Source of the DNA: JACVRX01 sp963831385
Lineage (GTDB): Bacteria > Actinomycetota > Actinomycetes > Jiangellales > Jiangellaceae
NCBI GenBank assembly: GCA_963831385.1
Contig: CAWHPW010000001.1
Coordinates: 1-64,000 of the forward strand
Length of the DNA: 64,000 nucleotides
Reading direction: 5' to 3'
The notes under the pieces are model-generated. The model saw nothing but the letters and a program-made list of their open reading frames with translations, searched no databases and was not told where the DNA came from. Numbering within the stretch: the first letter of the stretch is position 1; each line of letters starts with the position of its first letter. Below, piece by piece: positions 25,207 through 33,043 of the stretch. Both the position numbers and the translations under genes were made by a program.

Positions 25207-27894
25207 ATGGCGAACACGGCTGACGTCGAGGACGGAATCGACCACGAGGAGCAGCGCCGGTTGGCTGCCGCGGACAGTGGCGCTGAGCCGTGGCGAGCAT
25301 GGGGTCCTTATCTCGCCGAGCGCGCCTGGGGAACGGTCCGCGAGGACTACAGCGCCGACGGCTCCGCCTGGGACTTCTTCCCCCATGATCACGCTCGGTC
25401 CCGGGTTTACCGCTGGAACGAGGACGGGATGGCCGGTTTCTGCGACGAGTCACAGAACTGGTGCTTGGCTTTGGCGCTGTGGAACGGCGCGGACCCGATC
25501 ATCAAGGAGCGCATGTTCGGCCTGTCCGGTCCCGAGGGCAACCACGGTGAAGACGTCAAGGAGTACTGGTGGTACCTCGACGGCACGCCCACCCACTCAT
25601 GGCACAGCTGGCGATACCACTACCCGCAGCGCGCTTACCCGTACGAGGAGCTCGTCGCCGAGAATCGACGGCGGTCGCGGACCGAGCCTGAGTACGAACT
25701 GGTGGACACCGGGATCTTCGACGATGGGCGGTACTGGGTGGTCAGCGTCGACTACGCCAAGGCCGGGCCGCACGACCTGCTGATGCGGATCACTGTCGAG
25801 AACGCCGGCCCGGACGAGGCCACGCTGCATGTCCTGCCGACACTGTGGTTCCGCAACACCTGGGCCTGGGGCCCGACCGACCATGGCAAGCCAGTGTTGC
25901 GTGCGCAGGAGGGCCGGGTCGTCGGGCAGCACGACCGGGTAGGCCGGCTGGTGCTCACCGGCGATGGAACACCTGAACTGCTGTTCTGCGAGAACGAGAC
26001 GAACACCACTCGCCTCTACGCCGACCCCGCCGGGTTCCGCTATCCGAAGGACGGCATCAACGACTACGTGGTGGACGACACTCCCACCGTCAACCCCGAG
26101 CACGAGGGCACCAAGGCCGCGCTGCACTACCGAGTCACGGTTCCCGCCGGAGGTTCGCGAGTCATCCGAGCGCGACTCGTCGGCGGTGACGGGAATCCAG
26201 CCCGGATCGACCTTGGCGACGGATTCGACTCGGTGATCACCGCCCGGAAGGGCGAGGCCGACGAGTTCTTTGCGACGCTCACACCGGCCCGGTGTACCAA
26301 GGACGAGGCCGGAGTCCTTCGTCAGGCGTTCGCCGGTTTGCTGTGGAGCAAGCAGTTCTTCCATTTCGACGTCGAACGATGGCTCGACGGCGATCCGGCA
26401 CAGCCGACACCGCCACCGGGCCGCGGAGCGATCCGGAACGGTGACTGGCGGCACCTGAACAACCACGAGATCCTGCTGATGCCCGATCCGTGGGAGTACC
26501 CGTGGTACGCCGCCTGGGACCTGGCCTTCCACTGCGTCACGCTGGCGCACATCGACCCAGGTTTCGCCAAGAGCCAGCTCGTGTTGTTGCTTCGTGAGTG
26601 GTACCTGCATCCCAACGGCCAGATCCCGGCTTACGAATGGAACTTCTCCGACGTGAACCCACCCGTGCACGCGTGGGCGGCGTTACGCGTGTTCGAACTG
26701 GACGGCGGCTCGGACTACGGCTTTCTTTCGCGGGTGTTCCACAAGCTGCTGATCAACTTCACCTGGTGGACGAACAACAAGGACCACGGCGACAACAACC
26801 TGTTCGAGGGCGGGTTCATGGGGCTGGACAACATCGCCCCGATCGACCGCTCGACGATCTCGCCGGACCTCGGGTACCTCGAGCAGGCCGACTCCACTGC
26901 GTGGATGGCGATGTATGCGCTGGACCTGCTCGCTATGGCCGTGCGGCTGGCCCTGCACGACAGCTCCTACCAAGACGTCGCAGTGAAGTTCTTCGAGCAC
27001 TTCCTCGCGATCGCCAACGCCGCGAACAACGCCGGTCTCTGGGACGAGGACGACGCGTACTTCTACGACGTGCTGCATCTCACCGACGGTCGCAACGTAC
27101 CGATCAAGGTCCGCTCCCTCGTCGGGCTCGTGCCGATCACGGCGGCGATCGACATCCGCGACGGGCTACTCGAGCAGCTACCGGAGTTCGCCGAGCGAGC
27201 GAAGTGGTACGTCGACACCAAGCCCCGGCTGGCGACTGCACTCCACGTGCGGGTCGAGGATTCTCGGACCCACCGGCTGCTGTGCCTGGTCTCACCCGAG
27301 CGCCTGGTGCGGGTGCTGGAGAAGATGTTCGACGAGGGACGGCTGCTCTCCCCGTACGGGATCCGCTCGCTGTCTGCATGGCACCGCGACCACCCGTTCA
27401 CGTTCACCGCCGGCGATCTGGTTGCCGTCGCCGACTACCAGCCGGCGGAGTCGACATCGGCTCTGTTCGGCGGGAACTCCAACTGGCGGGGTCCGATCTG
27501 GTTCCCGCTCAACGCGCTGCTCATCGAGGCGCTTCGTGACTACGACCGTTTCTCCAACGGCACGCTCGTGGTGGAGTACCCGGCCGGCTCGGGCGTCCGG
27601 CTCTCGCTGGGTGAGGCGGCGAGCGACATCGTGCGGCGGCTGGTGTCGATCTTCCTCGCCGGTCCCGACGGGCGACGTCCGGTCCATGGCGGCTACGACC
27701 TGCTCGCCACCGACCCCCGCTGGCGGGACAACATCCCGTTCCACGAGTACTTCCACGCCGACACCGGTGCCGGCCTGGGCGCCACCCACCAGACCGGCTG
27801 GACGGCGCTGGTCGCGCATCTGCTCCTCGACGACGCTCGTGGCCCGGAGGACAGGCCAGCCGGCTCACGGGCTCAGATCCTCTTGCCGGATTGA
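25207..27894 (+). CDS. Large GH63-like (MGH1-type) glycoside hydrolase
   Basis: An 895-residue protein resembling bacterial glucosidase-type GH63/MGH1 proteins, with an N-terminal beta-rich domain (about 1-370) and a C-terminal (alpha/alpha)6-like catalytic domain. Recognisable blocks include DPWEYPWYAAWDLAFHC, GYLEQADSTAWMAMYAL and NSNWRGPIWFPLN. No signal peptide is present, so it should act in the cytoplasm, perhaps on glucosylglycerate, trehalose-related or glycogen-derived sugars; this is inference. The ATG at 25207 is chosen because upstream codons of the frame belong to the DUF2254 coding region. No strong ribosome binding site is visible. Confidence 0.85.
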   Translation: MANTADVEDGIDHEEQRRLAAADSGAEPWRAWGPYLAERAWGTVREDYSADGSAWDFFPHDHARSRVYRWNEDGMAGFCDESQNWCLALALWNGADPIIKERMFGLSGPEGNHGEDVKEYWWYLDGTPTHSWHSWRYHYPQRAYPYEELVAENRRRSRTEPEYELVDTGIFDDGRYWVVSVDYAKAGPHDLLMRITVENAGPDEATLHVLPTLWFRNTWAWGPTDHGKPVLRAQEGRVVGQHDRVGRLVLTGDGTPELLFCENETNTTRLYADPAGFRYPKDGINDYVVDDTPTVNPEHEGTKAALHYRVTVPAGGSRVIRARLVGGDGNPARIDLGDGFDSVITARKGEADEFFATLTPARCTKDEAGVLRQAFAGLLWSKQFFHFDVERWLDGDPAQPTPPPGRGAIRNGDWRHLNNHEILLMPDPWEYPWYAAWDLAFHCVTLAHIDPGFAKSQLVLLLREWYLHPNGQIPAYEWNFSDVNPPVHAWAALRVFELDGGSDYGFLSRVFHKLLINFTWWTNNKDHGDNNLFEGGFMGLDNIAPIDRSTISPDLGYLEQADSTAWMAMYALDLLAMAVRLALHDSSYQDVAVKFFEHFLAIANAANNAGLWDEDDAYFYDVLHLTDGRNVPIKVRSLVGLVPITAAIDIRDGLLEQLPEFAERAKWYVDTKPRLATALHVRVEDSRTHRLLCLVSPERLVRVLEKMFDEGRLLSPYGIRSLSAWHRDHPFTFTAGDLVAVADYQPAESTSALFGGNSNWRGPIWFPLNALLIEALRDYDRFSNGTLVVEYPAGSGVRLSLGEAASDIVRRLVSIFLAGPDGRRPVHGGYDLLATDPRWRDNIPFHEYFHADTGAGLGATHQTGWTALVAHLLLDDARGPEDRPAGSRAQILLPD

Positions 27895-27945
27895 CCGTAG
27901 GCCACATGTTCGGGGCCTGATCGAGACTGTGCGACCATCACCCGG

Positions 27946-28884
27946 ATGGGCAACGAGGTGCGGTTCGCCGCCACGGTGACCGCCGACGGGCGCAAGCGGG
28001 TCCTCGTCCCTGTGCCCTTTGATCCCGATGACGCTTGGGGGCCGAAGCCCGAGCATCACGTCGCCGGAACCGTCAGCGGGATGGGCATTCGTGCGGTCAT
28101 CGAGCCGCTCGGTTCCGGGCGCGGGATCCTGCTGGGACCGGCTTGGCGGCGCCACTGCGGGATCGGTCCCGGCGACGAGGTCGATGTCGTGCTCTATCCG
28201 GAAGGGCCACAGCGCACCGACCTCGCGCCGGACGTCGCCGCTGCGCTCGACGCTGAACCAGACGCCGCCGCCTTCTTCGACTCGCTCGCGCAGTTCTACC
28301 GGCGCGGCTACCTGCGCTGGATCGATGCCACCAAGCGCAGCCCCGAGAAGCGAGCCGCCCGGATCGCGGAAATGATCGAGCTGCTTGAGAGCGGGCTATC
28401 AAGGAACGGCCGCAAGGTCGCTGATCCGCTTGCTGGGGCGGGTCCTTCCGACCGAAAATCTCCGTGCTTCCGCCGCCATGATGTGGACACTGGTCAGGTG
28501 CTCGTCACCGTCTGGATGGATTCCTGGCAGCAGCAATGCTGCGGCGAGGAGTTTGCCGTCGGTTCGTCGGTCTCCTGGACGCTGGTGGACCGCGACTTGG
28601 ACTGGTTGGAGCCGGTCGTCGGGGCGGATGAGCTCACCCGCATCCGATTCGCCGAGGATCACCACGCACTGGCCGACAGCCGGCCGAAGACCGCTGCTGT
28701 CGTTCGGTCGATCCGCGCGGTGCTGTGCCGGTACCCGACGTCAGGTCTGGCTATACCCGGCTCCGCAGTCTTCCGTGGCGTCCAGCGCGCAACCGGCTGG
28801 GAAGACGAGACGGATGGCCGCCATTTCGTCGGCTATCTCGTCGAGCTCGACATCCCGGCCCATGGTGGAGACGAAGGGACTTGA
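27946..28884 (+). CDS. Fusion of YdeI/DUF1905-type domain with a DUF6578-like domain
   Basis: A 312-residue frame holding two unrelated parts. Residues 1-~155 match the DUF1905 plus YdeI bacteriocin-protection layout (YLRWIDATKRSPEKRAARI near the end). Residues ~185-312 start WMDSWQQQCCGEEF and resemble DUF6578. The linker (about 160-184) is non-conserved, and a GTG at 28498 could start the second domain as its own gene. A loss of a stop codon, or a genuine two-domain protein, would look the same. The last 19 nt overlap the tRNA-Ala gene on the other strand. Confidence 0.7.
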   Translation: MGNEVRFAATVTADGRKRVLVPVPFDPDDAWGPKPEHHVAGTVSGMGIRAVIEPLGSGRGILLGPAWRRHCGIGPGDEVDVVLYPEGPQRTDLAPDVAAALDAEPDAAAFFDSLAQFYRRGYLRWIDATKRSPEKRAARIAEMIELLESGLSRNGRKVADPLAGAGPSDRKSPCFRRHDVDTGQVLVTVWMDSWQQQCCGEEFAVGSSVSWTLVDRDLDWLEPVVGADELTRIRFAEDHHALADSRPKTAAVVRSIRAVLCRYPTSGLAIPGSAVFRGVQRATGWEDETDGRHFVGYLVELDIPAHGGDEGT

Positions 28885-28938
28885 ACCCTCAACCCCCGCC
28901 TTGCAAAGGCGGTGCTCTGCCAGTTGAGCTACGTCCCC
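28866..28938 (-). tRNA. tRNA-Ala (TGC)
   Basis: On the minus strand the gene starts GGGGACGTAGCTC, carries the anticodon loop CTTTGCAAG (anticodon TGC) between CCGCC/GGCGG arms, then GGTTCAAGTCC in the T arm and ends CGTCTCC plus discriminator A. It is 73 nt long and no CCA is encoded. Confidence 0.97.
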
Positions 28939-29016
28939 GGCAACCTCACCAGCCTACCGGCGCCGCAGCTTCGGCCCCCAAGTGACCGCGATTCACCGTG
29001 TTGGTCCAGCGCCGCC

Positions 29017-29928
29017 CTAGTCGACGTGCTGCAAAGCCGATGTGACGCGGACGACTCCCTCGCCCCACCTCTCGTCGAACTGTCGCTGCAGCGTTCCGTC
29101 ATCAAGGATCACATAGACGTCCACCACACCGGCGACGCTGCCGGCCCCCGAGCTCAGGACACCGGACTGCTTATGTACTTGCGCCTGAATGGCTAGCAGC
29201 TCCGCGCGCGTTCGCTCGCCCTTGCTCACGCACAACGCGCCACCCCACAGCGTCCGCAGCCGCTCCTCGTGCGGCTGCAGCTCGCTGGTGAAGCGGACAT
29301 TGAGGATCAGCTTCGTCGGGTCGGCCGCCAACATTTCGCTGGGATCAGTCCGGACGGCAAGCGCTGGGTTGATCGATCGATCCAGCCACATGTGCGAGTA
29401 CGAGGGTTGTGCATGCGCGTACTCCTGCGCCGCGAACATCGCCTCTTCGGTTGCTTTTGACGGATCCACGACTGCCCAACCACCCGGCGGGGCGTCGCAC
29501 GGTGTCGAAGGCTGCAGGGCGTCGGTCTGATCCACACTCTGGCGGGTGCCTGGCTGCGGCGGTTCGGTGAGCGTGAACCGCTCGCCGTCGTACGTTCCGA
29601 TAACGGTGTACTCGCCCCACGTGGACCCCTGTGCGGACTCCTCGTCGGCGACGGATTCCCAGTCCCAGCCGACGATGTCGAGGCCGCCGCACTGCGGGGG
29701 ATACGACTCGAGTACCCCGCTCAGGCACAGCTGGGGTCCGTGCTCCGGGCTCTCCAGCACCATTGCCGTAGCGGTATAGGGACGGTCGGCGTCGCTGCGT
29801 GTGTCACCCGTCACCGTGGCGTCGTCACCGCATCCGGCGATCACCGCCGCGACGACCACGGTCAGCGCGGCGCTACGCCACGACCCGTCCACACTGGTGA
29901 GATGCAACCAGATGCGCTTCGGTTCCAT
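29017..29928 (-). CDS. Putative secreted lipoprotein of unknown function
   Basis: A 303-residue protein. A hydrophobic segment (about residues 18-32) ends in the lipobox VIAGC, so Cys33 should be lipidated and the rest exported. The mature part has four further Cys residues, in LCLSG, PQCGG, PCDAP and LCVSK, which could form disulfides. I recognise no domain. Start: ATG 29928 gives a basic n-region; GTG 29892 is possible. No good ribosome binding site precedes either. It is on the same strand as, but separate from, the MerR gene upstream. Confidence 0.72.
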   Translation of the reverse strand: MEPKRIWLHLTSVDGSWRSAALTVVVAAVIAGCGDDATVTGDTRSDADRPYTATAMVLESPEHGPQLCLSGVLESYPPQCGGLDIVGWDWESVADEESAQGSTWGEYTVIGTYDGERFTLTEPPQPGTRQSVDQTDALQPSTPCDAPPGGWAVVDPSKATEEAMFAAQEYAHAQPSYSHMWLDRSINPALAVRTDPSEMLAADPTKLILNVRFTSELQPHEERLRTLWGGALCVSKGERTRAELLAIQAQVHKQSGVLSSGAGSVAGVVDVYVILDDGTLQRQFDERWGEGVVRVTSALQHVD

Positions 29929-29997
29929 CCGGCTGCCAGCTGAGTGAACGTGGTCAATCCGGGAGGCAGCGCCCGGTGGGTGGTAGGAACCTGGAGA

Positions 29998-30768
29998 TCA
30001 GCTCAGCCGGGCGTCGGCGTAGGCCGCCATCGCGTCGCGAAGGTAGGCGGTCAGGCCTTCCCGGACCTCCTCGTAGTTCTGGGCGAACCGTGGATCGTCG
30101 ACGTACATCTGGCCCAGGCCGGTGTAGGACTCCCGATCGGGCGTCCAGAACCGGCTGACCAGCCGGTAGTGCCCGTCGACCGCGTCCAGGACACGTGGGT
30201 CATCGGTCGGAACGCCAGCGTCGAACAGGTCGGCGATTCGGTCGGTCACCGCAGCCGCATCGGATTTGTACCCGGCCCAGTCGGCGCTGGTCCAGTCCTG
30301 CACCCGGCTGATCGACTCGTCGACGCTCTCGCCCCACCGCTTGCGTGACTCGTCGACGTACTGCTCCGGATCGAAGCCGCCGAATTGCTTGGGGTCGAAA
30401 CCTTCGAACATTTTCTCCGGTGCCATGCTCTCGTCCTTCTCCAGTTTCTCGATCGTGTCGGTAACGGTCTCGATCAGCAGGCCCAACCGACGACGCTCGG
30501 CGAGCAGCCAGTCCCGATGTCGCTGCAGCGCCTCGACGGTGCCCGCATCGTTCCGCGCGGCAAGGACCTCTCGGATGACCTCGAGCCCTAGGCCGAGATC
30601 GCGGAGCAGCAGGATCTGCTGGAGCCGAAGTAGTTGCTCCTGCTCGTAGTAGCGGCGCCCGCCGGGCGCGGTCCATGCCGGTTCCAGCAGCCCGATCGCG
30701 TGGTAGTGCCGAAGCGCGCGAGATGTCACCGTGGACATCTGCGCCACCTCGGCGATCGACCAGCTCAT
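29998..30768 (-). CDS. MerR-family regulator with TipAS-like antibiotic-binding domain
   Basis: A 256-residue regulator. The N-terminal winged helix (SIAEVAQMSTVTSRALRHYH and GGRRYYEQEQL) is followed by a long dimerisation helix (about 75-125) and a C-terminal TipAS-type domain (about 140-256) that binds cyclic thiopeptide or similar drugs in TipAL and albicidin-binding AlbA. The ATG at 30768 lies directly behind a MerR-type promoter, which suggests a leaderless message and autoregulation. No target gene is adjacent apart from the promoter itself. Confidence 0.87.
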   Translation of the reverse strand: MSWSIAEVAQMSTVTSRALRHYHAIGLLEPAWTAPGGRRYYEQEQLLRLQQILLLRDLGLGLEVIREVLAARNDAGTVEALQRHRDWLLAERRRLGLLIETVTDTIEKLEKDESMAPEKMFEGFDPKQFGGFDPEQYVDESRKRWGESVDESISRVQDWTSADWAGYKSDAAAVTDRIADLFDAGVPTDDPRVLDAVDGHYRLVSRFWTPDRESYTGLGQMYVDDPRFAQNYEEVREGLTAYLRDAMAAYADARLS

Positions 30769-30775
30769 GGCCACG

Positions 30776-30806
30776 ACGCTACGGGTTGACGTTGCGGCAA
30801 GTGCAA
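30776..30806 (-). promoter_or_regulatory. MerR-type 19-bp-spaced promoter and operator of the TipAS regulator
   Basis: On the minus strand TTGCAC (30806-30801) and TAGCGT (30781-30776) are separated by 19 bp, the long spacing typical of MerR-activated promoters. The spacer contains the dyad TTG-N3-TTG-N3-CAA-N3-CAA (30786-30806). Transcription should start near 30769, one base before the ATG. Confidence 0.6.
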
Positions 30807-30823
30807 ACGATGACGAGCGCCGT

Positions 30824-30897
30824 TGTGGACGGATCGGTGGACGACACCGTGGATAACTGGCCGAAGCTGGGGGAAACGACCCGTGTTCTGTGGACAT
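30824..30897. promoter_or_regulatory. Cluster of three DnaA-box-like sites, 16 kb from oriC
   Basis: Three 9-mers on the same strand read, in complement, CCGTCCACA (30824-30832), TTATCCACG (30848-30856) and ATGTCCACA (30889-30897), each within two bases of a TTGTCCACA or TTATCCACA box. They lie in the non-coding gap 30807-31233, which otherwise contains only the hairpin at 31127. DnaA binding is inferred. Confidence 0.4.
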
Positions 30898-31126
30898 CCC
30901 CATGGCACGAAAAGAATCTTGAAAAAGGTGCTTCCCAGCCCTTGCGCACCGTCCCGCGGAGGGCTAGAAATCTCTCACGTCGCCAGTCATGGCGATCCGA
31001 GTTCAGGGGTTCGCCTCTGAACACGGGGTCACTGGGTAACCGGTGATTTCGGGATTGTCGTGACAGGTGGCTGGGTTCCGCAGAACCGAGTGTCGAGCGA
31101 TCGGCATTCGGGGACGCGGGACTCGA

Positions 31127-31161
31127 GGGGCTCCCTCCAACTCATACTTGGAGGGAGCCCC
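31127..31161 (-). terminator. Perfect 14-bp hairpin, likely terminator of the PHP-domain gene
   Basis: GGGGCTCCCTCCAA (31127-31140) and TTGGAGGGAGCCCC (31148-31161) are perfect inverted arms with a 7-nt loop. It lies 73 nt after the stop of the PHP gene (minus strand). There is no U-rich tail, which is common for actinobacterial terminators. Confidence 0.75.
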
Positions 31162-31233
31162 TTCCGTGTGATCCATTATCACGACGCGCTGCACGCACCG
31201 CCGCAAGCGACACGCGGGAAGTTCATTCGGTAT

Positions 31234-32250
31234 TCACCCAGCGGCCCAGGCCAGCAACTCCTCCGAGCTCCAGGTGTTGACGATCCGTTCGAGCGGGACA
31301 CCGCACGCCTCGGCCCGCTCGCAGCCGTAGTGCTGCCATTCCAGCTGGCCCGGTGCGTGCGCGTCGGTGTCGACAGCAAACAGACAGCCGGCCTCGACGG
31401 CGAGCCGGAGCAGGCGCTTGGGTGGGTCGAGGCGCTCCGGTCGTGAATTGATCTCTACCGCGACGTCGAACTGCCGACACGCTTCGAACACAAGGTCCGG
31501 GTCGAACTGCGACTCCGGCCGCGTTCCCCGCCCTCCGGTGATCAGTCGGCCGGTGCAATGTCCCAGCACATTGGTGTGGACATTGGCAATCGCGGTGACC
31601 ATCCGGCGCGTCATCTCCTCAGCAGGCATTCGCAGCTTGGAGTGCACGCTCGAGACGACGACGTCGAGGCGGTCGAGCAGTTCTGGCTCTTGGTCGAGGC
31701 TGCCGTCCTCGTTGATGTCTACCTCGATCCCGGTCAGCAGCCGAAAGGGCGCAAGCCGGTCGTTGACGTCAGCGACCACGTCCAGCTGCTCCCGCAGCCG
31801 GGCCGGGGAGAGCCCGTTCGCCACCGTGAGCCGCGGCGAGTGGTCGGTGAGAACGGCGTACTCGTGTCCGAGGTCGCGTGCCGTCGCCGCCATCTCCTCG
31901 ATTGGGCTGCCGCCGTCGGACCAGTCCGAGTGGGTGTGCAGATCACCGCGCAGTGCCGCCCTGGTCTGCTCACCACCCGTCTCGGGCTCGCGGGCCAGAT
32001 CTGCTTCCTCCAGCCGCTGGAGGTACCCCGGCACGTTTCCAGCCAGCGCCTCCCCCACTACTTCCGCGGTCACCTTGCCGATCCCGGGAAGCGCCGTCAG
32101 CGTGCCGTCGGCAGAACGAGCCGACACCTCGTCGGCGGACAGACCGCTGATTGTGGCGGCAGCCGTTCGGAACGCGCGGACGCGGTAGGTCGGCTCACGG
32201 GCGCGTTCGAGCAGATAGGCGATCCGTCGCAGCGCCTCCACCGGGTCCAT
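31234..32250 (-). CDS. PHP-domain phosphoesterase with helix-hairpin-helix region (PolX C-terminal type)
   Basis: A 338-residue protein. The N-terminal ~90 residues form a helical HhH-type region (LPGIGKVTAEVV), then a PHP domain with metal-binding motifs DLHTHSDWSDG, VLTDHS, VSSVHS and DTDAHA. The layout equals the C-terminal half of PolX DNA polymerases without the nucleotidyltransferase part. PHP domains of this type have 3'-5' exonuclease, AP-endonuclease or phosphatase activity on DNA ends. The DLW-39 micropeptide gene lies 20 nt upstream, so they are likely co-transcribed. Confidence 0.88.
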   Translation of the reverse strand: MDPVEALRRIAYLLERAREPTYRVRAFRTAAATISGLSADEVSARSADGTLTALPGIGKVTAEVVGEALAGNVPGYLQRLEEADLAREPETGGEQTRAALRGDLHTHSDWSDGGSPIEEMAATARDLGHEYAVLTDHSPRLTVANGLSPARLREQLDVVADVNDRLAPFRLLTGIEVDINEDGSLDQEPELLDRLDVVVSSVHSKLRMPAEEMTRRMVTAIANVHTNVLGHCTGRLITGGRGTRPESQFDPDLVFEACRQFDVAVEINSRPERLDPPKRLLRLAVEAGCLFAVDTDAHAPGQLEWQHYGCERAEACGVPLERIVNTWSSEELLAWAAG

Positions 32251-32269
32251 GTCGCCCCGGGACGAGCTA

Positions 32270-32410
32270 CTACTGACGATCGCGCGGCGCTACCGGGTCG
32301 GTAGCCTCCGCCCACAGATCCTGCTCGGCCTTGTCGGCCTGGACCCGCTTGTAGCCCAGGTATCCGGCGAGGGCGACGAGTGCGGTGATGAGGACCTTCT
32401 TGTTGATCAC
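32270..32410 (-). CDS. DLW-39 family micropeptide
   Basis: A 46-residue peptide missed by length cut-offs. It has an N-terminal hydrophobic helix (about 5-20) and the family signature KVQADKAEQDLWAEATDPV in a slightly varied form (RVQADKAEQDLWAEATDP here). DLW-39 peptides are conserved in actinobacteria, usually near gyrA; the function is unknown. GTG start with AGAGG 9 nt upstream. Here it sits ~6 kb from gyrA beside the PHP-domain gene. Confidence 0.85.
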   Translation of the reverse strand: MINKKVLITALVALAGYLGYKRVQADKAEQDLWAEATDPVAPRDRQ

Positions 32411-32465
32411 GGTCAGCTGCCTCTCAGGACGGTCATGGTCACCGCAGGTTAACGCAGTGGTTGAT

Positions 32466-32502
32466 CGGAGGGCCTCCTCGAGGCTTCAGGGGAGGCCCTC
32501 CG
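32466..32502. repeat. Perfect 12-bp inverted repeat between divergent genes
   Basis: CGGAGGGCCTCC (32466-32477) and GGAGGCCCTCCG (32491-32502) are perfect arms with a 13-nt loop. It lies between the divergent DLW-39 and DGPF genes, where no terminator is expected for either. It may be an operator, an attenuator-like structure or a leftover terminator. The remaining gap 32411-32679 holds the sigma-type promoter listed next. Confidence 0.6.
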
Positions 32503-32596
32503 AGGGCTCGACTAGTGATGTCACCGATGGCTGCGCAGCCTTGATTCGCGGCACTCGGTGCCGCGGATTGCGGAGGCACATTTGTCGACGGCGACC

Positions 32597-32623
32597 TGTC
32601 GATGGCAGACAGGTCCATTCGTC
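32597..32623 (+). promoter_or_regulatory. Predicted ECF42-type promoter of the DGPF gene
   Basis: TGTCGA (32597-32602), a 17-nt spacer and CGTC (32620-32623) precede the DGPF start codon by 56 nt. This fits the TGTCGA / CGWC pattern described for the ECF42 sigma group, whose gene follows. A second TGTCGA at 32583 lacks a matching -10. Confidence 0.6.
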
Positions 32624-32679
32624 GTCAATGATGAGGCGGCAAATCGGGCCGCCCACGGACCCATGAGGAGGGCTAGACA

Positions 32680-33036
32680 ATGCAGTATCTGCTGTTGATC
32701 TACAGCGAGGAACCAACCGCACCACCCGCGCAAGAGGACATCGACGCGTCGATGGCCGAGTGGTACGCCTACGACAAGGCCATCAAGGACTCCGGTGTCC
32801 ATCAGGCCGGCGAGGCGCTGCAGCCGTCGCAGTCCGCGACGACAGTCCGGCTCAAGGGCGACGAGCGTGTGGTCACCGACGGACCGTTCGCCGAGACGCG
32901 AGAGGTGCTCGGCGGGTTCTACTTGATCGACGTGCCCGATCTCGACACCGCACTCGACTGGGCGGCTCGCTGCCCGGGCGCGAAGTACGGGTCGATGGAG
33001 GTCCGTCCTGTCATGGAGTTCGATCCGCAACAGTGA
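32680..33036 (+). CDS. DGPF/YCII-domain protein linked to ECF42 sigma factor
   Basis: A 118-residue YCII-related protein of the DGPF family: MQYLLLIYSEE at the start and TDGPFAETREVLGGFYLID in the middle. DGPF genes are the regular neighbours and targets of ECF42 sigma factors in actinobacteria, and their biochemical role is unknown. ATG with GAGGAGGG upstream; the sigma gene starts 7 nt after the stop, so both should be transcribed together. Confidence 0.93.
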   Translation: MQYLLLIYSEEPTAPPAQEDIDASMAEWYAYDKAIKDSGVHQAGEALQPSQSATTVRLKGDERVVTDGPFAETREVLGGFYLIDVPDLDTALDWAARCPGAKYGSMEVRPVMEFDPQQ

Positions 33037-33043
33037 CACCACG

